The notes under the pieces were generated by a model, which was not told the DNA's origin, searched no databases, and saw only the letters and a list, made by a program, of their open reading frames with translations. Source: Lactifluus volemus (lineage: Eukaryota > Basidiomycota > Agaricomycetes > Russulales > Russulaceae). Taken from it: 64,000 nucleotides of DNA. The stretch spans positions 18,221 to 82,220 of the forward strand of contig WTXI01000167.1 in the NCBI GenBank assembly GCA_022376515.1, read 5' to 3'. Of this stretch, positions 52,982 through 64,000 are shown in pieces; the first letter of the stretch is position 1; every line of letters starts with the position of its first letter. The position numbers were made by a program, and so were the translations under genes.

Positions 52982-54426
52982 TTGTCACGACGACCAGGAT
53001 GCGACCAGGGGGAGAATGACCACGAGGATGTGCTAGTCTTACCCCCAGAGCTCTTTGTGCGCCTCTTTATGGAAGAACAGTCATTAGAACAAGAAGTAGA
53101 GCGCGCTCAAGAGAAACACCAACAGCAGTTGGAAGAGTGGACGAAAACAGAAGGAGTACGAAAGCACCGGACACGCTTTGGGACCAAGTGGTACACCACG
53201 ACCGATTGGCGGTTCCAGAAGACCCCACAGTGCACCGAAGCATTCTACAAATGTACCACAATCACAAGACGGCAGGGCATCCAGGGATCATGAGGACTTG
53301 GTCCACAATTGCTAAAGATTACTGGTGGCCCACGATGAGAACATTCGTCACCAAATACGTGCAGGGGTGTGCAACTTGTCAAAGCACCAAGAGCGGCACA
53401 ACCAGACCCAAAGTCCCCTTGGTACCCATTCCCCCAAAACAAAGCTACGCCCCATACTCGACGATTGCCCTAGACCTGATCACAGACCTCCCAGAGTCAC
53501 AAGGCTACGATAGTATTCTGACCATCACTGACCACGACTGTAGCAAGGCGGCATTCTTTATCCCTTGCAACAAAACCATCGACAGTGAAGGAGTCGCGAG
53601 ATGCTATGCCAAAGAGGTGTTCCCCCATTACGGCCCTCCGAAGCGGGTGATCTCGGATCGCGATCCGCGCTTTGCATCAAAATGGACGAGAGAACTGTGT
53701 AGACAATTGGGGATTGACCAGAACATCAGTACGGCATACCACCCCCAGACAGATGGCCAATCGGAATGAACGAACCAATGGCTAGAACAATACCTGCGCG
53801 TCTATGGAAACTTCCAACAGAATGACTGGGTCAGCTGGTTGCCTCTAGCCCAGTTCGTCCACAACTCGTGGATCAATGAAACAACAAAACAAACCCCGTT
53901 CGACTTACTCATGGGACACACACCCACGGTGTGGCAAACGGATAAGGAAGGGAAGATGCCAGCAGTAGAACGGCGCAAAGACTATCTGATGGAGAAACGT
54001 AACCAAGCGCGTCAAGCGATCCAAAGGGCGCAAGACCTCCTCCAGAAGCGGAATGTGCGAAAGAAGGGCAGATGGGCATATGAACCCTTCAAGGAAGGAG
54101 ACCAAGTTTGGCTAGACGGGAAGAACCTCAAAATGTCACACCCCTTTGCCAAGTTAGCCCCAAAAAGATACGGCCCATTCCCAGTGATCCAGGTGATTAA
54201 CCCGGTAGTTTTCAAACTGAAACTCCCGGATCAGTGGCGTCAAAAACGTGTCCACCCGGTCTTCCATGCGTCCCTTCTATCACCATACAAGGAGACGGAA
54301 GAAAATGGGCAGGCCTTCACGGAACCAGCCCCAGACGTAATAGAGGTGAGGAAGAATACGAAGTCGAACAGGTGTTGGACTCCAGACGAAAAGGGCGTGG
54401 CAAGGGGCGCCTCGAGTACTTCCTAA
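52982..54426 (+). pseudogene. Copy E integrase and chromodomain region
   Basis: Integrase pieces: TAGHPGIMRTW...CATCQS, LDLITDLPES, ITDHDCSKAAFFIPC, SDRDPRFASKW, YHPQTDGQSE followed by TGA (53767-53769, CGA in the other copy). Phases change near 53204 (TAC-ACC against TATCACC). The chromodomain start is shifted by a lost A near 54345, and its middle by a lost base near 54424. Confidence 0.85.
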
Positions 54427-55744
54427 GTGGGAAGGGTACCCCCACGCCCACAACACCTGGGAACCAGCTGACCAGGTGCACGCGGACGACTTGGTGGAAG
54501 AATTTCACAAACAAACCCAACAAAGGCAAGAAAGTTATAATAAGACGGGGGAGGATGGACACAACAATGCAGCTTCGCTCCTCTTCCAAGAGCCTAACGA
54601 ACCCCCCTTCGTTACCCCTCACTTCCGCGAGTTCTTTCTCAAACGACAGATCCACATCACCTACGCCCATCATAGCCAGCACAAACACTTCTGTCGGGAG
54701 GCCATCTGCGCTTCCCATTACTAACGCCCCGGTTACCTCGCTCCCTTATACTTGGGAGGAGATTCAATCCGCAAACCTTGACCTCTCCCTCCCGCAAATT
54801 TTCCAAGCTTCCGGGCAGACGCAGACTTCTTCGACCCCAAACGAGAACATCGCACCTCCCCCGGCTCCTTCATAGTTGACTACCGCCAAGTTCGTCTCGT
54901 GTGTCTGGGGATCCCGTATGACTGGCCAGTGGGGCGCGAAACAACTACGAGTGGCCTTACAATCCCTATAAGTACTACGAGGATACCCGACAGTGTCTTC
55001 ACTGCCTTTTCGACTTCAAGTGGAGAAGGGACCACCCCGGAGCTCAGAGACGCACCCGCATCTTCACTGACGGCCGTAGCACCATGGTTGCCCAAAGGCT
55101 GGGTGACTTCGCTAGACCAGAGACCCCTGAAGAAGAATGGTTTGAAGAAGACGACGAAGGCAGGCTACAGATCAACCTCCTTCGTGCTCCCACGATCCCC
55201 GCTGTCGTGGCGGCGCAGACAGACGGTTGGGTCCCGGATCCGCCCCCTCAGACCCGCAGCGTTAGCACCCAGACGACCCCAGTTAGCACGCAGGACGAAG
55301 CCATTCAAGCGTTCCCCACCTACGGGACCACCGAATATTGGCTCGACCAGAGAGACGGTAATCCCGGGGGTCCTCAGCAGAGAGATCGGGATATGGAACC
55401 ACGAGCGCGCCTTACTCTTCACCCACACGGACTTGATCGCTTGGGACTGATTCCGGAGGTCTTCAGAGATTCGATTTTCCAAATGACTCTACGCCGCGTA
55501 GAGAACTAAACACTGCCGCTTCCACGACAGAATGATGACCCACAACAGCGACAGCTGCCCCTTCCCTCACTTCTCCTGTATGCCCGGGCTTGGAGTGTGC
55601 CGCGTCCCTGAAGACCACACATGGCACGGTGGGGGATGTCTTTTGGATGGCACTGCAGAGGAGATCAAGAAGAAGCGCAAGCAGATGGAAGTCCTAGACA
55701 CTTGTGTCGCCGGCCCGTCCCAGTCACGACGTAAAACTGACTAA
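54427..55744 (+). pseudogene. Copy E pol C-terminal linker and Cys/His tail
   Basis: Split over three phases by at least three one-base changes (about 54424, 54810, 54940 and 55448). The last piece (55532-55744) has the Cys/His tail with CRVP intact and ends TAA at 55742-55744; the hairpin follows at 55748-55763. Confidence 0.8.
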
Positions 55745-55780
55745 GGTGGCAGGTGGGACTGCCTTCTAGAGAGGGGGTAT

Positions 55781-56293
55781 TGTTACGGAATGCAGGACAC
55801 GTTGGACCCTATGCTTTCCGTGACCTGGTTACTCATCCTGATGACGTCCCGTCCACATTGTCTCTATTGTGCTGACTGTTCTATTGTTCTGATTGTGCTA
55901 TTGTCTGTCCCAGTTAGTCCAGTGTTATTGTTCCGAGTCTCTATTGTCCTCGCGTTCTATTGTCTTGACTCCTTGCTTATTGTCCACCCTAGTTTGGTAG
56001 AACAATTAGCGTACATTGTATAAATAGGCCTCAGCTGGTAGCTTGTACCCCAGCTTCGGCTTTAACCTGAATCGACTTGTTTCCCTCTCCTGAAAGACAG
56101 AACTCTCCTCTCCTCCTTTCCCTCTTCTCTACCCTCCTACACGCCCTAATAAGGCTACTGAAGCTTGGTGGTTGTGCTACAACACCACAGGGCTCTGCGC
56201 GTCGTTACCTTGGGTAACCCTGAGCCTAGGTCTTAGGAGAGACCAGAATTACTCGAACCCTAGTTGGGACCCGGCCCTAGTCGAGCCGTAACA
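55781..56293 (+). repeat. 3' LTR of copy E (513 bp)
   Basis: Differs from its partner LTR at numerous positions (for example TATAAATAGG against TATAAGTAGG in the promoter, and several substitutions in the first 200 bp). It is preceded by the AGAGAGGGGGTAT polypurine tract. Confidence 0.93.
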
Positions 56294-56943
56294 ATGTCTC
56301 GTCGGTTTGCGTGTCTACTCGCAGGAGCTCATCTACGTCTGGGCTGGAGCCTCTGCTCGCTGATGCTGGGGTGCTACTGGTGTTTTCGTCTGGGGGGGGG
56401 GTGATGAGCGTGCTTGGCTTGGGTTTTGCTTTTGCCGCTCGTGGTGGGGGAACTCAGGTTGGGGGTGTCATTCTACTCGCTTTTATGCGTGCTGGCCTTG
56501 TACTTTATGTCTCTGGTTGGTCTCATGGGTTGAATCTCGCTCTCGTCACCACGTTGCAGGGGCGTGTCCTGCCAGTCGAGTCGTGGTCTGGAGTCAAGAA
56601 CCCTTGTTCCTGGTTACATCATCGGTCTAACTACGTACTCGCGCGCCTATCTCCTAGTCAGGGGTTCTCTCCCCGGCCTGTCTCTCGTCCCCCATTCCAA
56701 CGGGTCGTCCCTCGCCCCGGGCTCGCCTAAATTACAGGTGTCCCTCCGAGGTGGTGATGACGGATCCGTACAGCCTGTTGCAATTCTTTTAAACATCTCG
56801 GTGGTCAGCGGACAGTGGAATGTAGGATCTGGGTCCCTAGCGACCTTTTTTTTTTTTGATCCGTTGTCCCAAGTTCCAAATCCCAAGTCCCTGATCCTCC
56901 CCCATTAATACCCCCCATTTCAACCCGCCCTTCCAAACACATA
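56294..56943. other. Unassigned flank right of copy E
   Basis: Not a continuation of the LINE. It contains a G run (about 56393-56401) and a 13-T run (about 56848). A Val/Gly/Leu-rich open stretch (56311-56730) has no ATG-supported gene structure or family match. Confidence 0.4.
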
Positions 56944-57760
56944 GATGGCTTATTCTCGGATTCAACAACCCAACGAACCTTTGAAATTACTCCAAGTGCT
57001 CGTTCCATTCCGCGCACTCTCCACGATCACGTACAAGAGAATCTTAGGGTCTGTGTTCATCTATGATATTCTGACACACCGCTAATTGCAAGTGCCATAT
57101 CTCTCGTCTTCGTTTAGATCCAGCCTGCTGCCGGCAATAACCAATTCGGAGACCCCTTGGTGAATATGCTCGGCGAGAATGTTGCTATGCAGGGATACCC
57201 ACAAGACCCGCACTATATTGACGTAGTGCATGATGATAGTGACATGCCAGTGCAAGTGGGGTACCACAACCAGGTGTGAGTAAGACCCATTTAAGCGATT
57301 TCTAGCTTCCTTTTCACTGATGACCCGCCCTTCCACAGGATTTTGCGGTCCCATATGTTGTATCGCGATGCAGGAGTCGCTCAAGATATCCCGGTGCAGC
57401 CGCAAGCCATTCAATTTCAAGTTGCTCCCGTACGTTCCACCTTTTTAAAAATGTATTAGTATGGACCCACAGCATCTCCTGCTACAGGAAATTCAAGGAC
57501 ACAACCACTTTCAGGTTGACTATGCTCCTCAGCTTCCAGTTCCAGGGCCTGCCAGAGCTACTTCTTGATCCTTGGCTTTATGATGCCCCTGTCCGTGACT
57601 GTCCGCCGGCGGATAATTTCAGACGCCTTGCTCGCCACTACTTAGACACCCTGATTCGCAGGTCGATATGGTTCGCATGGAACCAGGTCACGCTGGTCGA
57701 TTCAAGGTGGTAATTACTCTCGAAACGGCCGATGATTCTCTCTGAGCTATCGTTTCTCTA
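56944..57760 (+). pseudogene. Duplicated gene, copy 1 (unknown product)
   Basis: Paralogue of 59587-60440. Exon-like blocks: MAYSRIQQPNEP (ATG 56944), then QPAAGNNQFGDPLVNMLGENVAMQGYPQDPHYIDVVHDDSDMPVQVGYHNQ (by motif), AGVAQDIPVQPQAIQFQVAP, EIQGHNHFQVDYAPQLPVPGPAR and a C-terminal block ending near 57745, separated by GTGAGT/GTACGT..CAG introns at shared positions. Indels break exon 1 and the last exon, so this copy is probably dead. Composition is Gln/Pro/Tyr-rich; no domain recognised. Confidence 0.65.
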
Positions 57761-59586
57761 ATTCTCATCGTAACCTTCCATTCCCAACTCGAAGTTCTAA
57801 ATTTTTACCTTACCTGAACGGCGTGTGCGTCGTGGTGATGGTGTCTACAGTATGTAAGTCTCGTCTTAGCTTTGTGAGGGCTCTTTCCCTCGAATCTGAT
57901 GACAAACAATCCCTTCCCCGGGTGCCAACGCTGAAGCGCTGAAGGACAACATGTACAAAGACCATTTTAGGATTCCACAACCACCTCGTTAGCTGGCGTT
58001 GTGGGGGGTCGCGGCGCGGGATCCAGGGGTGTGTGCATTTTGTCTATGTCCGTTTGACCGCCGGGGCTTCCCACTGAACTCGACGTCATGCTAGTCCGTT
58101 GCTAGCGGACTGTTACTAAGAATGAGGATAGTCGCACTGTAAATCTGAGTACCAACTTGAAGCTGGCTTCTAGCAGACCCAAGTCTCCACCCAGCAAGCC
58201 TCGCTCATGGCACGTATCCAAATTCCCAAAACAATGACAGCGCTTTACGATACTAGTAAGCGGTGTTGGGTTTGACATCAAACCAATTGTAGCCTGCGCT
58301 GCTCATGGCTCCGTGCATTGGCTCCGCATTTCGGTGTCCTGTAATTGTGTGTTGTATTAAGAGTGAATGTAGCTGCAGACACTGTCTGGCATATGCATGT
58401 GAGTAGAATGTGAACATGGAGTATGGAATAGGGGAAGGTCTTTGAGTCGGCGTAGAATTTGAAGTGGTTGTATGCGATTTACACTGTATTCTATTGACTG
58501 GGATGTCACCCCTACGCAGGGAAGGAGAAGAGGATCCATAAGACACACACCACTGGGCTAATATGGGTGATTACAATCTGGAGGGTTCTAGGAGGTCAAG
58601 CCCAACACAAAGGGCACCTACTAGTAGTACGCAGGTGAGGACTGGTTACATTGACACGACTGCAGGTATGAGGTCGTGGTAATCTATAACATCAATATGC
58701 CTGTGTGTGATGAGGTCTATCCGCTGGGGAAATCCCAGCCATTTGATTGATCGTCTGCATGGATTTTGGTGTCGATAGTATTGAGGAGTGAGGAGGGGGA
58801 AGGCGATATAGCTATCGGCCCCGGAATTTGGACTTTGGACTGCAACAATGTGGTGGGTCGTGGAGGAAGGAAACACACACACGAGCAAACATAGACGCCG
58901 TCGAAGAAGGACGGTGGTGGTGAGTGAGTAGATGAGCGTCTGGGAATGGGAGCAGTAGGATTGAACGGCGTTCATTGTAAAAGCCGTGGGGCATCCGCAG
59001 AAGGATGTCCAAGTAAGGAGGGGGTGAAAGGGTCGGAAATACCCACACGAGTATCACAGCCACTTAATACTGTAATTGGAATCAGTACGGTGATGAGTGA
59101 GGAAAACTGCCAGAGGTGAATAACGAATACCCGAAGTGGAATGCAGGCATCATGAATGTCAGCGCCCATACGCCTGGGCGCCTGGGCCTGCATTTTCCTG
59201 ACAGTTTCTGCCAGGTATCCCGGATCCCGTCAGGCGTCTACTAGTAGGTGATTCTCGGAGGATCTTGAAACGCTGAATACGGGCACAGCCTCTTTTTCTA
59301 CCATCTGTGCGTCTCCCGTACCGACACAAAGGCTCTATCTTGGTGCGACCACTGGGATTATCCCTTGCCGAACTTCCACTCCGTGTTACTGTGTACCACA
59401 TTTATGGTCAAATTTCTGTTATTCTAGGGCCAGCCTGTCGGTCGTAGCAACCCAAGCGCTAGAGCATTTTATTTAAAGCTGGTACAGTATGCGGTAAGCT
59501 TACTGAGATTACATTACATTGCCACCCCCCCCCCACTAGTGCCCTCCTGCCAGTGCGAAGCAAGGGTAACCTCCAACACCTGCAGA
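57761..59586. repeat. Duplicated 3' flank, copy 1
   Basis: Segments recur to the right: 57848-57900 at 60545-60590 and 63460-63510; 58330-58660 at 62560-62900; and 58665-58865 at 63775-63940. Identity is roughly 75-85 percent by eye. No coding gene is supported inside. A 10-C run is at about 59524-59534. Confidence 0.65.
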
Positions 59587-60440
59587 TGGAGTATTCTCAG
59601 ATACAACAAGCCAATGAACCCTTGGAACACGACATTGCTCCGAATCCTCGTCCCATTCCGCGCACTGTCACTCTCCATGATCGTGTACAAGAGAATCTTA
59701 GGGTCTGTGTTCGTCGATCGTATGATACACTCAGGCTACTCATTTCAAGGGCCGTGTCTCTGCGTCGTCATTTAGGTCCAACCTGCTGCCGGCAATAACC
59801 AATTCGCAGGCCCCTTGGCTAATATACCTCCCCACTAGTAGTTGGCGAGAATGTTGCTATGCAGGGATACCCACAAGACCCGCACTATATTGACGTAGTG
59901 CATGATGATAGTGACATGCCAGTGCAAGTGGGGTACTATCACCGTCCACAACCAGGTGTGAGTAAGACCCATTTAAGCGATGTCTGGCGTCCTTTTCACT
60001 GTTGACCACACCCGGGCTCTCTTCCACAGTATCCTGAAGTCCCATACGTGTATCATGATGCAGGAGTCGCTCAAGGTATCCCGGTGCAGCCGCAAGCCAT
60101 CCAAGTTCAAGTTGGCCCTGTACGTTCCATCTTCCTTTTAAAAAAACCTACATACCCACAGCATCTCCTGCAGGAAATTCAAGGACACAACCACTTTCAA
60201 TTTGACTATGGTCCTCAGCTTCTAGTACCAGGTCCCGCCAGAGCTGAACTTCCTGATCCGTGGCTCATAATGCCCCGTCCGTGACTATCCACCTGCCGAA
60301 AATCTCGGGAGCCTTGCTCGGCGTTACTTGGACCACCCCAACTCGGAGGTGACCCAGGTAGATACTATAGTTCGCATAGAGCCGGGTCACGCTCATCGAT
60401 ACAAGGTGGTAATTACACTCGAAATGCCTGGTGTTCTCTG
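59587..60440 (+). pseudogene. Duplicated gene, copy 2 (unknown product)
   Basis: ATG at 59587. Exon 1 reads MEYSQIQQANEPLEHDIAPNPRPIPRTVTLHDRVQENLR (by motif); exon 2 QPAAGNNQFAGPLAN; then GENVAMQGYPQDPHYIDVV...GYYHRPQPG, YPEVPYVYHDAGVAQGIPVQPQAIQVQVGP, HLLQEIQGHNHFQFDYGPQL, and a last block RIEPGHAHRYKVVITLEMPGVL with TGA at 60438-60440. A roughly 14-bp insertion (CCTCCCCACTAGTA, about 59827-59840) puts a stop in exon 2, and the reading shifts near 60285. The last exon is better kept than in copy 1. Function unknown. Confidence 0.65.
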
Positions 60441-62335
60441 AGCCTTCAGTTTTCGTCCTAACCTTTCCAAGATACTAAATTTGTATTGTTGTACGTTTAC
60501 TAGAACGGTGTGTGCGTCGTGGTGATGGTGTAGGTACCTTTGTCCAGTATGTAAGTCTCGTTTTCGCTTTGTGAAGGTTCTTTCCCTCTTCGTTCCAATT
60601 TTGTTTCGATCGGAATCATGGTTCGGAGATTTTAATTGAGGATAGTCCACTCGAATAAATATTTGTTTTGAAGATATGAGATTACTGTAACCAGTGGGAA
60701 GAAGGAACAAATCACATATAATAGTAACTATCGTGTCTTTGCTAAATTCTCTCGTCGAATTGAAGTGATCCCTGTCGAGTGGTGAAATCCGCAGATAGCA
60801 TTGATAACAGAGTGTCACCGAAGCGAGAACTTGTCTCCGTTATAATAGCGATGCTCAAAGTTGGCTGTAGATGTGCGACCCATATATCTGCGAATGCCCG
60901 ACAAATGGCGAGATCAACGGGGGCCGTAGACTGCCCATGGCCAATATTGATGCGAGTAACATCCCATAGTCACCTCGGAGGAGCGGGGAATGACATTACT
61001 ACAAATGCCTGAGGCCTGATGAATTGGAACTTTATCATGACGGTCTTTCTAGATGCCATTGCACCTATCTGCCAGTGAGAGTGTGAGAAGCGAGAAACAA
61101 GACGACAAGTGTCGGCACACGGCCCCGCTTTGGTCACGCAGCGCGGCATGCTTGACCTTTGCTTATTGTCACGGTATGGTTACCCGACATGTCCTGCATC
61201 CTTTAACGCCAATGTCCAGGTACCAGTCAAACAACATTAGCTCAGGAATGACCAAGCGAAGAGTTGAAATCTCAATATGTCTTCGATCCGGTGCTTGACG
61301 CGCCACCAAGATGTCTCGCACCCGTCGCCTCTGCCGCACGGCGGCTTTCGTTCATCAGTATTAGTGACCCAGTTGTCATTTAACAATTCCGTGGACGTCT
61401 TCTGTTGTTCCCATTCACACATGGCTAGCGGAAGTCATAATATTTCCTATGTGATGATATTAGTATCTACTCGACCGTCACCTCCACATCTATCCACCGC
61501 ACTGCTCGACAGGCAATCTCGCTGGCCAAGGTGGTGGGTCCAGGAAGCTGTTTCAAATCTCGCCCTTCTCGCGTTCAACTATACCTTGGTTGTGGTGGAT
61601 GGACACCATGGTAATCGTATGAGGAACGTCGGGATGGACCCGTATATTCACCGATGTAATGACTCGTCGACCTTAGCATAGGTACCTACTATAGTGGTGT
61701 TGGCGGAGGAGCCAGGGCATATTCTCGATAGATGAGAGATGGAACGCATTATCTTCCCCGACTTCTGACTCTCACTTCTTGGTGGACGTACTCGTTCCGC
61801 CCATTAAATTTTCTAGACCAGGTGACTCGGATGTCTCCGAAACATCCAAGCGCCAAGTCCTCGCACGAAACGCGTTCCGCTCAATTTGACATAATGATAA
61901 TGTAATCTACAACGCATCAGTACACCCTCGCCACGTTTGCTGCACATCATTCCGAGTCAGGAACTACCTCCCCTTTCGAGCGTTTCGAGCATGGATCTAG
62001 ACTTGGGCAGAGTCACCACAGCCAATAAAGCTACACTTTTTTTATCAAGTCAGCATTTATATTTTCGCGACACCTATCAACGAGGAAGACGCAATATCCG
62101 TATTTACAGGATCGACGTACAGCTCATGGAATAAGACTACGCAACAATCAACAGAAGCATAGCGGCAGCAGCCAGTATACACCGCGAATACGTGCTTGAA
62201 GGACCTGTGAGGGCTGGAAGCTCTGAACCGGAGTTCCCTGATCCTATTTATCTTCGAAAACTCTTAATTTGGACAATTTCCCCCACTTGCAATGGTCATG
62301 TGGAATTTAAGGAGTTGTGAGGGAGATACCCGATT
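60441..62335. other. No gene recognised
   Basis: Open stretches (for example 61277-61681) lack supporting structure. The first 150 bp are the duplicated 3' flank of copy 2. Confidence 0.45.
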
Positions 62336-63019
62336 TTACCTCGCACGAGCGTGCATGTGAAAGGGTAATCTGGATCCCAATCGAGTCTTTATACCTTGCG
62401 GGACTTTTCGGTCAATGAATACAACCTGGACAAGTGCCCGCGCCTTGCGTGAATTAAAGACTGAACTCAACACCATATGCGGATACAGCTTGTTGGACTG
62501 CCTATGACTGCATGCATCAAAGCGCCATCCGAACTCGGTGTGACTCGGTAGCCTGTAATTGTATGTTGCAAGAGTAAATGTAGTTTCGGACGCTGTCTGA
62601 TGATGGATATACCGTATATGCGTCAGAAATGTGAACATGCAGTATGGGGTTGAGACGGGAGTCCTCGAGTCGGAGTGGGAATTGAAGCAGCTATTTTGTG
62701 CATAGTACGAATGCGACATATACAGTATTCTATCTGACTGGAATGTCGCTCCCCACACAGGAAGGAGTAGGGAGGATGCATAGGATGAGCTAAGAACACG
62801 CACCATTAGGCTACTATGGGTGACTACCATTTGGAGGGTCATTAGAGGTCAAGGCCAACATAAAGGGCATCTACGCAGGCGAGGACTGGCTACAGTGGCA
62901 TGACTACATAGTACCTGCCTCAGTGGCACACGCAGAGGTGATTGTAAATCGTTGGTGATGAGGTCGAGGTGAGGTGTAACATCAAGCGCCATTATGTAGG
63001 CAGTGTGTGAGGGTACAGT
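62336..63019. repeat. Duplicated segment, second copy of 58260-58690
   Basis: Shares TGTAATTGT-TGTTG, GTGAACATG-AGTATGG, CTGTATTCTAT-TGACTGG and GGGTGA-TAC-AT-TGGAGGGT anchors with 58260-58660 in the same order. It leads into the minisatellite at 63020, which the first copy lacks. Confidence 0.65.
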
Positions 63020-63295
63020 AATGCTGGCATTGTGTGGAGGGAAATGCCGGCAGTGTTTGGACGGAAATGCCGGCAGTGTGTGGAGAGCAATGCCGGCAGT
63101 GAGTAGAGAGAAATGCCGGCAGTGTGTGGAGAGCAATGCCGGCAGTGAGTAGAGAGAAATGCCGGCAGTGTGTAAAGAGCAATGCCGGCAGTGTGTAGAG
63201 AAAAATGCCGGCAGTGTGTAAAGAGCAATGCCGGCAGTGTGTAGAGAGAAATGCCGACCGTGTGTGGAGAGCAATGCCGGCAGTGTGTGGAGGGT
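63020..63295. repeat. 23-bp minisatellite, 12 units
   Basis: Twelve units starting every 23 bp, with core AATGCCGGCAGTG followed by a variable GTGTGGAGAGC or AGTAGAGAGA tail. The two tails alternate over much of the array, giving a 46-bp higher-order period. The GCCGGC core is palindromic. Minus-strand frames across it give 23-residue peptide repeats, but there is no gene context. Confidence 0.93.
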
Positions 63296-64000
63296 AAGCC
63301 AGAGTAGACTCGGATGATGATTAAGCACGTGATGCACGAAAAATAAACCTGGGCTGCTGGGCAAACGGAGGCCAAGGCGAGCATCGGTCATCTCCGTGGA
63401 GCCACGAGCTTAGCCGATATTGGCACGAGCCGGCGCCTGTACAGTAGTAGGTACCTTCATACAGTATGTAAGTCTCGTCTTAGCTTTGTGAGAGTTCTTT
63501 CCCTCGTCATTCCAGAATGTTTTTTATTAGAAATCCGTGGCTCCTAACTTACTGCTAAAGTATGAAGAGCGAGAAAGATCTACTGCGAAAACGAAAACAA
63601 AACGCGGCCGGGGAGAACGGAGCGAGGCGTACTACCAAAAAGGATGGAGTGCTTACTAAGCCCACATGTTGGTGAGGCCGAAACGAGGAGTAAGAACCAG
63701 AGCGAAAACAACAAAATGGGGAGGGACTCAGGATAAGCCAAGCGATTTGAAGGGGTAAATAATTGGCATTGATGAGGTCGTGGTAACTGTATCACTATGT
63801 CGGATGTGCGTGGAGGGTATGGCAGATGGGAGGAACCCATTTCAATTGAAGCTCTGCACGGATGTCGGTATCGATAGCATTGAGGGGGGAGAAGCTATGC
63901 CTCGGGGGAAATTGCACTTTGGACTGTGACAATGTGGGGTTGAGGTGAAAGGAAAATGAGGCTCATAATAAACACAAAGGCCGCCAAATCCACGCGTCGG
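63296..64000. repeat. Third copy of the duplicated 3' flank
   Basis: 63460-63510 repeats the CAGTATGTAAGTCTCGTCTTAGCTTTGTGAG segment (anchors only) of 57850 and 60545. 63775-63940 repeats 58665-58865 (GAGGTCGTGGTAA, GATAG-ATTGAGG, GGACTGTGACAATGTGG). No gene is supported to the window end. Confidence 0.6.

Larger units (their letters stand above)
48528..56293 (+). mobile_element. Ty3/gypsy family-1 copy E (complete structure, decayed)
   Basis: LTRs of 516 bp (48528-49043) and 513 bp (55781-56293) differ at many sites, and the 5-bp flanks (CGCAG left, ATGTC right) do not match. The internal order equals that of the element at 9309. The copy carries one-base frameshifts at different places from that element, plus two CGA-to-TGA stops (52952-52954 and 53767-53769). 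The left flank is LINE RT; the right flank is unrelated. It is older than the 9309 copy, or was formed by recombination between two insertions. Confidence 0.92.

Noticed and set aside
56294..56730. Continuation of the LINE to the right of copy E
   Set aside because: None of the three plus frames shows LINE RT-thumb or later motifs, and the junction does not keep the RT phase.
63020..63295. Regular repeats that could suggest a CRISPR array
   Set aside because: The 23-bp units are contiguous without unique spacers and the genome is eukaryotic; it is a minisatellite.

Overview
The window looks like a TE-rich stretch of a basidiomycete (Agaricomycete-type) nuclear genome. The reasons are short 45-65 nt GT..AG introns in every spliced gene, a plavaka-type (CACTA-like) transposase, a hAT transposase, two families of chromodomain Ty3/gypsy elements (chromoviruses), a degenerate LINE, F-box/leucine-rich genes of basidiomycete type and a 12-exon P450. 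All calls come from reading the sequence; no database search was run.

Layout. 1-1023 is the 3' end of a Ty3/gypsy copy (family 1) that cuts a plavaka transposase gene (1024-1790, minus). A repeat-rich spacer (2029-2870) separates this from a divergent, intact-looking 10-exon gene for a 722-aa protein of unknown function (2871-5485). Minisatellites and an orphan C-terminal fragment of a GPI ethanolamine-phosphate transferase-like gene follow (to 6526). 6724-25429 (minus) is one hAT transposase gene, split in a coding exon by a family-1 Ty3/gypsy element (9309-24736, TSD TTGAC). That element is itself split in gag by a family-2 Ty3/gypsy element in the opposite orientation (11258-18936, TSD GAAGG). 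Both have LTR pairs that read as identical, so insertion order is hAT, then family 1, then family 2.

25.4-45.7 kb is more gene-like: a decayed SKT5/Chs4-type Sel1-repeat gene, a hAT-like terminal palindrome, a 1-kb direct duplication, two damaged F-box genes, a 2.8-kb TIR element carrying an MFS-transporter fragment, an intact P450 (40988-43159) and a small two-exon gene. 45.8-48.5 kb is a LINE interrupted by a third family-1 copy (48528-56293), which is older (diverged LTRs, CpG decay, stops, no matching TSD). 56.3-64 kb is a set of diverged duplications of one locus plus a 12 x 23-bp minisatellite.

Common themes. Both Ty3/gypsy families carry a 12-nt sequence directly after the 5' LTR that is complementary to the predicted start of their own transcript (Tf1/sushi-type self-priming). 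Both have a chromodomain, a C-terminal Cys/His segment with a shared CRVP motif, and a small hairpin between stop codon and polypurine tract in which one base pair covaries. Every Ty3/gypsy copy whose insertion site can be read sits inside another transposon.
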